Below are positions 36,372 through 47,700 of a stretch of DNA of 64,000 bases, one piece after another. Every line of letters begins with the position of its first letter. Position 1 is the stretch's first letter. The stretch comes from Acarospora socialis (Eukaryota; Ascomycota; Lecanoromycetes; Acarosporales; Acarosporaceae), in assembly GCA_025617375.2 (NCBI GenBank), contig JAMYGW020000009.1, forward strand, positions 744,001 through 808,000. The letters are read 5' to 3'. The position numbers were made by a program, and so were the translations under genes. Below the pieces are notes generated by a model. It worked only from the letters and a program-made list of their open reading frames with translations, did no database searches and was not told the origin of the DNA.

Positions 36372-38905
36372 ATGGATCCAGCATCATTTGTGGGTTTGAT
36401 AAGTGCCTCTGGCACCATTGTCTCTGCAATCACGTTCACCGTTAAAGGTCTCTCCGATCTTCGTGGCAGATATGCTGGTGCTGATCTGAGAATCCGACTC
36501 CTGATCGGAGAACTCTCCACTGTCAAATCTGCATTGAATCAGATCCGGGACTGGGTTGAGTTCAACCTTGTCGGCACACCCACGGAAGCGGAGCTAGTGG
36601 ATGGACTGCACGTCTCATTAGACGGGTGCAAAGTGGCCATGACTGTGCTGGCGGAAGAAGTTGCAGCTCTGACCGGAACAACTGCCTCGAACCCGGAGTT
36701 CAACTTGAGGTTCAGTGGTCGAGCCAAATATGCGTGGAGTGAAAGCAGCATGAAAGAGCACCAGGATCGATTGCACGCCCAGGTAGCTGCTTTACAGCTT
36801 TTGCTCCAGGCGGCTCAATGGTATGTGACTTCCTCGTAGCGTCTTTGAAGGTCTGTCTTTCTGATCCCGGTCAAAGTCGAACAAATACGGAGCAGGGGGG
36901 CCTCCTTCGAAGTCCGGCGAATAGGGTTATTATCCAAAAGGTTGTGGATGATACAAGTAGTCTGAAAGCCACGATGAGTGCCGCCAACTCGGAAGCGGGC
37001 TCTGCATCTGTACTCAGTCAGAATGACTCAGCCATTGATAGCAAAGGGTTTGAATGGGACGACGAGATTGTCAACGCTGCGACTTACCGGCGTGCCCTGG
37101 CGCACGCCCGATCAATGGCAAACATTGTCGGGACAACAGAGAAAAGAGAGATAGGCAGTGAGGCTAGACATCAGGCTGAGACTGATCGTTCAAACCTTCC
37201 GCTGCCGGCCAATGAGCTACCAAACTCGAAGCGAAAGGAAAAGCTTCTGCCAAACTGAGCTTTGGTGATGTCAGAACCAGTTGGAGCTTACCCTCAACGA
37301 AGCAGTCAAGTCCCGCAGTTCTTGTCCGGGTCAGGTCCAACACTGGGACGAAAGAATGTTTTCTCTCTTCCACCAATACCGGAGCGAAAGTCCTTTTGGT
37401 CCTCGCTAAGCGTCACTCAACGCAGTCGTCGCAGATCAGCTGGACAGCATGTAAATCAGTCTCTCCAGATACCGACAACGCCTACTTCTGGCTCTTTTCG
37501 CTGCATAAGGGAATCGCAGAGCAGCTTTCATATCAGCATCGGATCTAGCCCTACAGATGCCCTGGCGGCACCCGCGATCGTCAAGGCCGCGCAGGCAGGC
37601 TCAGTGGCGGAAGTCGAAGTGCTACTCGATCAAGGGGCTAATATAGAAGCGCGCCATCTCAAGACCAAACGTACAGCGCTCTCGGTCGCAGCCCACTGTG
37701 GGAATGTGGATGTCGTCCATCTACTGCTTCAGTACGGCGCCAAAGTTGATGTGCGTGATGCTTTTACACAGACACCACTGCACTTGGCCGCGTCTAGGGG
37801 TCACTATTTGGTTGTCGAATCGCTTTTACAGAATTTTGCGGACGTCAATGGCAAAGGACCCAATGACGAAACCCCTCTACGGATTGCGTCAGATAATGGC
37901 TATATTGACGTTGTGGAGCTCTTCCTGGGAAATCGAGCCAAGGTCAATGCTAGGGATTGCCAACAGCGTACAGCCCTTCATATGGCAGCAAAGCGAGGAG
38001 ATGAAGCCATGGTCAACCTTCTCGCGAGCAACGGTGCCCACCTGGATGCCAAAGATGCGAGTTTCATGGCTGCAATTCACTATGCATCCGAAGAGGGTCA
38101 TGATGGGGTGGTGAATCTGTTATTGAGTAAGAAAGCAGACATCAACGCGCCTGGCAAGGAACTGCAGACTCCGTTGGCTTGTGCTTGTTCGGCCGGTCAA
38201 ACTCAGGTCGTGGAGCTACTTTTGAAGAAGAAGGCATCAACGAAGCATAAATCAGAAGGAGACATGAACCCACTGCACTTGGCATGCTCCAACGGCCACG
38301 TTGAAGTTGTCGCCCTCCTGCTGCAGAAGCGCTTGGCGGTCAATTGGCCCAACAAAGACGGCCTGACACCCTTACATTTCGCTGTGAGGTCGGACAGATT
38401 CGCGGTCGTTGAGCTTCTGCTTAGGAAGGGCGCCTTGATTGAAGCAAGGTGTCGGTCCACGCTCGGCCCACTCCACTACGCCTGCCGTGAGGCCAGTCCA
38501 GATGTCGTTCAGCTTCTGCTGAGCTCCGGTGCAGATCTCGAAGCCGAGGATAAATCTGCCAGACGACCTCTACACTTTGCTGTCACTCGTGGTTCAGCTC
38601 CGCTGGTCGAGTTATTAGTGCTGCGAGGGGCTGATACAGAAGCCCAAGACGCAGCAGGACATCGCTCGTTGTATCTAGCGAGTGCTCTTGGCCATCTGGC
38701 TATAGTGAAGACGCTTTTGGACAGCGGCTCCCCTATGATGGCCAAGGCCTCGGTAGGACCGGCACGCAGTGGCAAGGGTGATGGTTGGAGGAGCGTACTA
38801 CCTGGTTATGACGGTCAAGACAGCCGCAACAACGAAAGAGGTGGCGATCTGAGAGCACAGATCAGCGCGCCCATCATGGCGGAGAATTCGCTAGGGTGGC
38901 ATTGA
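36372..38905 (+). CDS. Helo-like N-terminal domain plus 12 ankyrin repeats
   Basis: Proposed exons 36372-36820, 36877-37157 and 37260-38905, giving 791 residues. The N-terminal 150 residues (MDPASFVGLISASGTIVSAI..., KGLSDLRGRYAGADLRIRLLI) match the fungal Helo-like/STAND N-terminal domain found on NLR-like and ankyrin proteins. A disordered linker follows. About 12 ankyrin repeats run from 345 to 745, with motifs such as TPLHLAASRGH, ALHMAAKRGD, NPLHLACSNGH and RPLHFAVTRGS. There is no NACHT or NB-ARC domain between them. Intron 1 is 56 nt (GTATGT to CAAAG). Intron 2 (102 nt, GTGAGG to CTGAG, phase 1) removes an in-frame TGA at 37256, and both sides lie in the same frame. Role is unknown; such architectures are linked to fungal self/non-self or scaffold functions. 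Confidence 0.75.
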
Positions 38906-39669
38906 GCATTTGTTTAGAGCGAGAACCATGTATGGATGGTTCGGTCAAGGGTTATTATTTTGGCACGCTATATGAAGTTATGTATCGGAAACTGCTCTCT
39001 GACTATGGGGAACATGTCCCATGAGAGGTAAGAAGTCGCCGAGTTGAAGGGTATGCTCGGATGGAACTAATCCGATGTTTATTTATCGTTTCTGCCCTTG
39101 GGTTTTGTGGAATGAGAATTGGAGGTGGCTTTTAAATTTTATACTTGGTCTACTCAGGTGTCCTCCGCAGATGCCTTTGGATAAAGATCGTGTACGAAGT
39201 TGGATTATCATGAGTAATCCATTGTGGGAAGAGAGAGATATACTCTATTGCGACTAGTCTCATAGCTGTATAGAAGTATGTCTGAGCTTCAAACACGCGT
39301 TGCTATGGAAGAAGGATCTCTAGCCATATCATCCTGGCTGTAAGCGTCAAACCCTGGTAGTTCTGTAGCATCTGACACTGCAGTTCTCCGTAGTTACACA
39401 CGTGCATGGAACAATATGCTGCCGAGCCGATCCCGCATGCTGACCTCAATAGGTAAGGCATGCGTGATACCACCTTGACCCGAATCAGCCAGCCATAACC
39501 AAAACCTACCAGCTTCAGGGCAACACTGTCAAGTGACATACCAATACACCCTACATATAGTAGGCGAATACATCCTCCGTTCAACAATGCTGTAAGAAAG
39601 TCGACTGTCCAACACACAAATATACGCATCACCTCTCCTCGGTCGACAAGCACATCCTCATCCGCAACC
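38906..39669. other. Intergenic region
   Basis: 764 bp between two plus-strand genes. No gene, repeat or motif of note. Confidence 0.5.
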
Positions 39670-41237
39670 ATGTCCACCAAAACAGCCGTCCCCTTCCTCG
39701 TCGCCATGATGCTGCTGACCGGCGTCTGCAACACCCTGCTCACCAAATACCAAGTACGTTTTCTTGCCCACCATTCCCCTTCCCGGCCACCGTCCACTTA
39801 CACATGACTACTTACGCAGGACCTACAATGCGTGCGCAACTGCCACTCCCCCGACCCCAAGAAACGGCAACACTTCGAGCAACCCGTCATCCAGACGTAA
39901 GTATCCCTCCTCTACTCCCCGCCAGCCACGGCCGCATCGTTGACAAACCCTTCACAGAGCGCAGATGTTCGTCGGCGAGATGGGCTGCTGGCTGGTAGTG
40001 GCGGGCTTCGCGCTCTACAAGCGCTACTTCGCGCCCGCCGCACCCATGCTGCACGGGGGGTATCGACCCGTCCACGACGCCTCCGCCGACGGCGGGCTGG
40101 ACTCGGAAGAAGACGACGGTGGCCTGCTGGACCGGGCGCCATCCGCGCAGGAGGCCGCCAGCCCGGCCGTGAAGCCGCTGGTGCCGAACGCCGACGGCCG
40201 GCGGCCGCTGGTCGGATGGCGCGTGGTGCTGCTGGCGCTCCCGGCGTGCTGCGACATCGCGGGCACGACGCTGATGAACGTCGGGTTGCTGTTCGTGGCG
40301 GCAAGCATCTACCAGATGACGCGAGGGGCGCTGGTCCTGTTCGTCGGGCTGTTCAGCGTGCTGTTCCTCGGCCGCAAACTCCACTTCTATCAATGGAGCG
40401 CGCTGCTCGTCGTCGTGCTGGGCGTCGGCCTCGTCGGCCTCGCGGGCGCCCTCGCCCCGAACCCGCAAGCCAAGCCGGAACCCAGCACCCCGCTGCAGAC
40501 GACCGTCCTCCTCCTCGTCCGAGCCGCCGCGCAAGATGCCGTGACGGTCGCCCGGACGCCCGAAGCGCTCCAGACCGTCGTCGGCGTCTTGCTCATCGCC
40601 GGCGCGCAGATCTTCACCGCCACGCAGTTCGTGCTGGAGGAATACATCCTCGAGCAGTACGCGCTGGAGCCGCTGAAGGTCGTGGGCTGGGAGGGCGTCT
40701 TCGGCTTCGGCGTCACGCTGCTGGGCATGTTGGTCCTGCACCTGGCCGTCGGCCGCACGGACGCCGGCCGCTACGGCTACTTCGATGCGCGGGAGGGGTG
40801 GCGCGAAATCACGCATTATCGCGCCATTGCGGTGTCGAGCGTGCTGATCATGTTTAGTATCGGGTATGTTGTCTCCGTCGTCGACCCTCTTTCCCTCTCT
40901 CTTCTGTCCGTCCATCCGTCCATCCGTTCGTCAGACACACTGACAGCGGAATAGAGGCTTCAACTTCTTCGGCCTCTCCGTCACCCGCACCGTCAGCGCC
41001 ACGGCGCGCTCCACCATCGACACCTGCCGCACCCTCTTCATCTGGCTCGTCTCGTTGGCCCTGGGCTGGGAGACGTTCAAGTGGTTGCAGATCCTCGGCT
41101 TCGCGTTGCTGGTTTACGGCACTTTTCTGTTCAACGATATCGTGAGGCCGCCGTTGAAGGTCTGTCTGAAGGGTGGGGGAAGGGAGGCGGGCAGGAGGGA
41201 GAGTCTGTTGCCGGAAGAGCCGATCGAACATGTTTGA
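39670..41237 (+). CDS. SLC35F6-like drug/metabolite-superfamily transporter
   Basis: Multi-pass transporter of the DMT/EamA group, close to human SLC35F6 (C2orf18); substrate unsettled. Exons 39670-39753, 39820-39896, 39958-40863 and 40955-41237 give 449 residues, with introns of 66, 61 and 91 nt. The first helix (VAMMLLTGVCNTLLTKYQ) is followed by the EQPVIQTAQMFVGEMGCW motif, the counterpart of the family's HPFLQ...MFLGE. An acidic Gly/Asp-rich loop lies near residues 90-140. Then come helix pairs with ACCDIAGTTLMNVGLLFVAASIYQMTRGALVLFVGLFS, a hallmark of this group. GFNFFGLSVTRTVSATARSTIDT crosses the last splice join. The C-terminal tail is cytosolic and basic. The reading frame is very GC-rich, so antisense frames are spurious. 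Confidence 0.88.
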
Positions 41238-41717
41238 TCACTTTTGGGTTTTCTAGGGATGCGAGGACATCGGGATGGCGTGAAGCGAACGGTTCGGGAC
41301 TTTCGGGTTTGGGACGTGGGATTGAAGGGCGTTCGGAGGACGGATAGGGAGAAGCTCGAAGCTAGACATCGTTGAGCTGGATACGTTTCGTGGTATGCGA
41401 TACGCTTGTACGTGATTACTTGGAAGACGTGTGTGACCATCATGCACGAATTGGTGAGAATGGAGTTTTGATTAACTTTCTATAATATCTTACATGATCC
41501 AATCTGCTCGAGGCCCGTTGATCTTTCCGTCCCGATAAAACCATCCCTTCTGGTCCGAGCTAAATCCTAACAACCGACCATACCCGTCCCAAGCCATACA
41601 GACCTGACGGGGCCATTAAAGCGGACATGTGCACATAGCCACAACGCTCTGCGGATTCCACAACGAAATATCCCCATCCCGTCACTCCTTTCCCCTCCCC
41701 TTCTCCTCTACCGCCCC
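41238..41717. other. Convergent intergenic region
   Basis: 480 bp between two converging genes. It holds both 3' ends. No motif of note. Confidence 0.5.
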
Positions 41718-42864
41718 TCAGGCCCCACCACCATACAGATACCACGCAGCCCCCACCACCGGCACCATCACAACGCCCACCCACCACCCCACCCTCCTCA
41801 ACACCCTCCCCAACGCCTGCTTCTTCAAGATCGCCACCCTCTCCACAAACTCCTTCGTCTCATTAACCCTCGGAAACTCCCCTTCCGGCACGGGCACCTC
41901 CAAAAACGCACACAACCTCTCCCAGCCCTCGCCCATGCGATAGTCCAACAACTTTTCCTTCGGCACCAGCCGCCGGATCTCCTCGTGCATGGCCACGTAT
42001 ACCTCCTGCCCGTGCGTGACGAAGCGGTCGCGTCCGCCGAAGATGCCGTCGAACATGACTTGGTTGAGACGCGGTTTGAGGGGTGAGGCGGGGTCGAGGA
42101 AGTGCATTAGTCGTGCCATTGGGGCGCTGGGATCGCCCGCCCGCATGATGGTGTCCATGACGGACTTGTGCCATGATTCGGGGGAGCGTTGCGTCAGGAC
42201 GACTTTGGCGTCGGGGTAGGCGGCGATCAGCTCGGGGACGAAGGGGGCTGGGGGGAGGTCGCAGACGGCCTGGGGAGTGGGGGGCGATCGCGTTAGTCTG
42301 TCGGTGGGGGCTGGGTGGGAGGAGGGGTTGTTATTGTTGTAGAGGTGGGGTGAGGATTGGGAAAGTATGTGGTGAGTGTGTGGATTGTTGGCTCCTCGTG
42401 AATGAAGGTTGGCAGGGTCGGTACTTACCTGGCAGTGACCCAGCAGCTGGTCCCAGTCCTTGCGCTCGAAGGGCTTGCCCTTGCCAAAATACTTGGCCTC
42501 GTACGCTTCGATCCACATCTGGCTGTCCATCGGGTTCTCCCACAGCGACATCATGTGGTAGGTGTCGACGAAACCGAGTTGTTTGAGCGCGACGCGCATT
42601 GCTGCTCACAAGATGCTTGGTGAGTGGAAAGGGTTCATTGAAGATTGAGAGTGACGTTGGGGGTGAGTGTAGATGGCGGTGAGTTCAAAAGGCTGATGAT
42701 GCCAGGGCGGAGAGGTGGCACTGACATGCTGTCCCTGTACGCATCATCCCGAACACGAGCACTTTCATGGGAACTTCACGTTTGCATTTGCGCCGGTCAA
42801 TGCGCTTGTCTTCCACATAAAGCTCGGGGAAACGCTCGCGGTCGCTGAGGGCTTGACGAGACAT
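41718..42864 (-). CDS. Sulfotransferase-like P-loop protein with C-terminal membrane anchor
   Basis: Member of the fungal Sulfotransfer_4-type family, often annotated 'NAD dependent epimerase/dehydratase' in databases although the fold is a P-loop sulfotransferase. Exons on the minus strand are 42864-42726, 42601-42429 and 42269-41718. Introns of 124 nt (GTCAGT to GAGCAG) and 159 nt (GTAAGT to GGCAG) give 287 residues. The PAPS 5'-phosphosulfate loop is GMMRTGTASMRVALKQLG near 39-56, complete only after splicing. A 3'-phosphate-type TQRSPESWHKSV follows after KVVL. The last 25 residues (WWVGVVMVPVVGAAWYLYGGGA) form one hydrophobic helix, so it is probably tail-anchored. Acceptor substrate is unknown. 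Confidence 0.8.
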
Positions 42865-43681
42865 GGTGATTGTGGAGAGGTGGCGAAGCAGTTCGACAAG
42901 GGTGGTGAGTAGGAAGAAGATGAAGAAGATGAAGGAAGTGAAGACAACAATGACGAATGTACGGAGTAACGAAGTCTGAAGTAGAGATAAGGCCAAGAGA
43001 AGTCTCGATGAGCGGGATCTTCGCCGGGAGAGTAGTGTCGACTAGTAGGAGACAGGGAAGAAATAGTTGTAGAAAAGTAGCTAGCATCTTGGCGTTCGAT
43101 GTTCGGGAACGGGCTCGGGCCCGAGATGTGTGATACTGGCAAGAACTCTGTAGGATCCGGGGCTCATGACAGGATACAAAGTCATCCTATGTCATTGTGC
43201 CTCAAGTGCACCTATCCGTATGGCACAAACGGTTGAGTTCATTTTCATCTCTACCCCTGCCGTTACGTCGTAGGATGCGAGCCGGACGGATAAACGGCGT
43301 GCAAGCGATCCGCGTAGCCTTTGAAGAGTCATGTGGGGTCAGAGGCGATCGAAATCAGGAGAGAACTTCGATGCGGTGAATGAGCAGAAGCCGCGAAGGA
43401 TTTCACCTTTTCGTGCTCTACATTCTAGCTCCGCGCTTCAAGAACCCACTCCCGGGCCGTCGCCGTGAGGAGGAAGCCGCAAGTGGATGTGGATCTGTGG
43501 AGTGGAGTTGAGTAGAGTATGTGTACTTTGTAGATGCTCTGTCATGGTTCAACCCAGCAAGCAAGCACCGTTTGAAGAATCCGGCTTTTGAAGAAAAGAC
43601 CGATGCCGACAGACGTTGAATTTGCGACTACACACTAATCAATGCATGTGACGATCAGGTACGGAGTACGAGGAGTACGAG
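42865..43681. other. Intergenic region upstream of the sulfotransferase-like gene
   Basis: 817 bp, with exact TACGGAGTA nonamers at 42960-42968 and 43660-43668 and a short run of GTACGAG units next to the first MITE. No gene. Confidence 0.5.
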
Positions 43682-43683
43682 TA

Positions 43684-43920
43684 CGAAGTGGGAAGACATA
43701 AGTCTGCATCTTAGGCGAGCACATACCTGGAGATTTCACCTCCTATTGATGCAACTAAGTTACAGGTAATCATAGGATATTCACAAATACAATGACTATC
43801 TTTACCTACATTTTGAAGCTGCAGACTTGTGTGGTTGTCACTCTATAATCCGTTGGGAGTTGGTTGTGAAATCTGATGATGGGGCTCGCCTAAGACACAG
43901 ACTTATGTCTTCCGACTTCG
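43684..43920. mobile_element. MITE A, 237 bp, long imperfect terminal inverted repeats
   Basis: Terminal inverted repeats (left CGAAGTGGGAAGACATAAGT..., right its complement) pair over about 37 bp with three mismatches. Pairing resumes further in (AGATTTCAC at 43731 against 43866-43874). TA dinucleotides flank both ends (43682-43683 and 43921-43922), as expected for Tc1/mariner-type target sites. The interior has no open frame. This is a non-autonomous DNA element; no transposase is in the window. Confidence 0.7.
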
Positions 43921-43942
43921 TACCAAGACCCCACTAAACATA

Positions 43943-44095
43943 CAGGGTCATGATACTGCAGGTTGAAAGTTGCATATGCTAAAATGACTAATACAATCCC
44001 TGAATTCTGATACTCCCATATAAATCGTGTCTGTGTCATCCATGGAGGTAGTGGATCTTCATATGCAACTTTCAACCCGCAGTGTCATGACCCTG
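43943..44095. mobile_element. MITE B, 153 bp, 36-bp terminal inverted repeats
   Basis: Left end CAGGGTCATGATACTGCAGG... and right end complement match at 34 of 36 positions, continuing to GTTGAAAGTTGCATATG. Flanking TA dinucleotides (43941-43942 and 44096-44097) fit a Tc1/mariner/pogo-type target duplication. The interior of about 80 bp is non-coding. It lies 22 bp from MITE A but has different ends, so it is a separate family. Confidence 0.78.
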
Positions 44096-44097
44096 TA

Positions 44098-44703
44098 AGA
44101 AAAAGTGTCTCATGACCCTGACTAACACCACCTAACCTATCTTGGCAGTTGATCTTAGGGTTGGTCTCGTGGCCAGAGCTCCGTACTGTGACTTGTCCCA
44201 TCAGATTATAAATACATATCTGCTCTGGACTTCGCATTATCCTTCCAGTAATCCTCCCCGCCGGGTTGATTCGGAGGAGCGGTGATGTTTTTATGTATAG
44301 ACAGCATTTCGAGCCGGATGGTTGCGTACGATTCTTGGATGTTCTCGTATTACGTTGTACGAGCAATATGTGTGTTATCCAGTCCTCCCACCACCTCTAT
44401 TGCCAGCCTCAACGGCGTCGAAGCATTACAGTACTTGAAACAGCAAAGAGAATTTGCTACTGAGAAGAATCTAGTGCAGACGTACATGAACATGATGGAA
44501 TCAAAGGACAAGACGCCTCCGGTCTATGCGAAGAAATGCTCCCTCGAACCTTCGCCGTGTTACGCCTGAGAGCAAAACCGCGGGTATCAATCCAAACATG
44601 GCCATGCAATTCGTTCCCGTTCCATTGAAACCCAGCGTGCTTCTAACCCACTCGTAAACCTGCCCCTCCAACGCCGAAAAAGCGACTCCGAACAACGACT
44701 CCA
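44098..44703. other. Intergenic region with a MITE-end fragment
   Basis: 606 bp downstream of MED15. TCATGACCCTG at 44110-44120 repeats the right end of MITE B, so a solo end or abortive copy is present. Otherwise no feature. Confidence 0.5.
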
Positions 44704-47700
44704 TCATCCCCTCACGAACAAATTCGGATTCCACGCGGGGCTCGGCGCCCATTGCAACTCATCGCTACCGCTCCCCTTCACCGTCATGTCCTTGTCCGTT
44801 TTCTCCTGCCAGTTCTCCCAATCCATCATCACCAGCTCCTCGCCAAATTTCAGGTCTTCCAGATCCCCGGTAAGCCCGTCGTACAAGCCGAACGGGTTCC
44901 AGTGGGAATCCTCGTCCGCCGCGATGCTGATCTGTAGCTGGTCGTTCTCCGAGATGTCGCTCTCGCGGGGGCTGTCTTTCTTGTCGCCGCGGCTGCTGCT
45001 GCTAAGGGATCGCGTGGACGCGGGCGTCAGGCTCGCTTGCATCTGCGCGAAAGATCCGATGACCGGTAACGTGTCGATGCCACTAAAACATTGCAGTAGA
45101 TCGGCTGGACGGATCGAGCTGTCGGCCCACATGTCCGGCGGCGTTGGGGACTGCTGAATAGGCGGGTGCACGATCTGGACTGGCGTGGCCGTAGACTCGC
45201 CTTTGCTGGATCTCTTCGGTAGAGATTTGGTGACTGGGGCTGCAGGTCCGGGTGTTCTCATATTCGTCGTTTGCGGCGTCTTTAGCAGACTGGGAGCGGG
45301 TGATGATCCGGTTTGAGTGGGCGGTCTCACCATAGGTGTCGTGGTCCTCGTCACTGGCGTTCCTGCTTCGAGCTTCGGCTTCGGCGTTTCCCCCTGTTTC
45401 GAAGGCGTGGCTTGCATATTCTGGGCTCCTGCATTCTTTTTGGTGGTACTTGAGTCAGGAACTTTCAATTTGCTCTTTCCATTACTATCGAGGCCCAAGC
45501 CATGTGCCAAGCTTTCCAAGGCCCAGGACAACGGATCTTCGATGTGTGGTTCTTTCATTTCGTGTGCCTCGGTAGTGTGACGGTCTAACTCCGTCTGAGA
45601 TGTGAAGCCCTTGCTATGGTACTCGCAACTGTCGTTCGGACACTTGAATGTGGACATCGCTTCCGCATCTACTTTGATACCTGCTTGTCTCTGCGTCTCG
45701 GGTGATGCAAGCTTTGTCAACTGAGGAGACGCAGCTGAGCCTGGCGTACCAAGAGGCTGAGCCGGCGTAGATGCGGCACTCCCTGCTTGATTTGGTTTCC
45801 GCTTTTTCGCAGGCGGCCAATTCAGTTTTTCTTGTGTGAGGTCGTTGGGTCCGTACGCTTGTGGTACACCGTGTGGAGAAGCAGCCCCGATGGGGAACGG
45901 TGGCTGCGAAGAAGTTGGAGCAGCAGGTGGACGAGAGTCTCGAGCGCTATGGTGTCTCTGAAGCGAAGCATTGCGAGCCATTTGCAGCGCCTGTTGTTGT
46001 TGCTGCAAGTTCTCTGCATTGAGAGGATGCATCCGTGCTTGGGGAGGTGGTGGAATGGCTTGCTGTTGCGAATGCTGAGGCTGGCGAGCCTGATCTTGGC
46101 TGTTGATTTGCTTCTGTGGAAGCATTTTCTGAGAAACAAAAATGAAGTATTTGCGTAATATCTGGATTGACGTGTCAAGCTCCTCTGGACTGATTGTAAA
46201 CCTATCCAGAGGATTGTACTCTGTGCCCTGATACTGTTGTACGAGCAGCACCCGCTGAACTACTGTAAGCAAAGGCATCGATAAGGGAGAGTGAACTGCT
46301 TACAGTGCTAATAAGCTCTCTGGTCGTTTTCTCATCCAGGACAGACGTCCTGAAAGAAATGGGAAGGGACTTCTCCATCCTGAGCACCATGGCCTTTGCA
46401 TCACGAAGTTTCCGCGCCATCATAGCCTTGATCTCCGGACTCATGTCGATCGGCTGGCGTTTCGGACTACTCTGTACTACTTCTTGTATAATTTGCTTCA
46501 ACCGGGCATCCTTTCTCTCAAACTCATGAATCTGCTTTTCGAGTTCAACCCGGTTGTCTGCAAAGGGAACCTGGCCCTGCTGGCTACCGTTCGAAAGATT
46601 ACTCGGTTTCGCCATCTGTGCCTGCTCACGCATGCGTGCTTCCAGATTTGCACGCTGCTTTGGCGGCATCGATGCTAATTGCTCGGCGGTGGGGCCCAGC
46701 GTCGGCGGCCTTCTCTCTGGTTGACTCTGCTCTGGTTTCATCTGTTGTGCTGGCTGCACGTTCGAGAGATTAGGGTTTGGTACTTCCACAACATCGTCGT
46801 AGCTAGCCCGCTTCAGGTTCTTCTGATCTTGCGACACTTGGGGCTGAGGAGCAGCACCAACACGGCGTTGCGGCGCTTGCTTCCCCGATTTCGCACCCCC
46901 TTGAGCACCCGGAGCTTTGCTCTCCTGCGTAGGTCCCATCTGACGGGAGCGTTGCAGTTGCTGTTCCTGTGCGATCCGCGCGTTGGGGTTGGTTTGGTTG
47001 GGCTGTCTCCTGTTTTGCTGAAGTTCATCAGGTCCTTGCTGGGGTGCTTGCTGCTGAGGTTCCTGTTGCTGGGCTCTAGGCGCAGGGGTCTGTGCACCTG
47101 GTAGCTGTATGGTGTTTGGCCCTTTCATGGAGTTAGGGAACTGGTTCAGTGCCTTACTCATCCTCATCTTCATCATCAGTGTTTTGACTTGGTCATCAGT
47201 CGCTTCCTTCAGATGTTCCGGAAGGCGCAGTCTCGCAGCTTGAACCTCCTGTGCCGACGGTGGCTGCAGAGGAGGCATTCCGGGAGGCATCTGGAATTGC
47301 TGCGGCATTGGTCGTTGTAGTGGAGCTTGTCCATTTTGTGATCCCTGGGGCATCATCTGAGCGGCCGGAGCGAGACCGAGACCGAGACCGTAGTTTTGGG
47401 GCATCGAGCCTGGAACCATCTGGATCGGGAATGTCTGGCCACCTTGTTGGGCCACTCTTCTGTGATTTGAGTTTGATAGCTCCGAGTAATGAAGGAACTG
47501 AAGAGCTTTCAGCCTCTCGAGGCTTTCAGCAGGCATAATATGGGAGTTTCGATGAGCCCATGCCTTGAGATGACCCCAAGTCCTCACGTTGGGCGGAACT
47601 TGAGAGATTGTATTGTTCTGTGCGTTAAGGTATCCAGGCGGAACCTCCATGTCATCCATTTCCTGTACCTTCTCTGGGGGCAGCGATTGCAGGGCGTGCT

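Noticed and set aside
39887-40915. 342-codon minus-strand frame opposite the SLC35F6-like gene
   Set aside because: Repetitive Arg/Gln/Asp composition and full overlap with a well-supported, homologous plus-strand gene.
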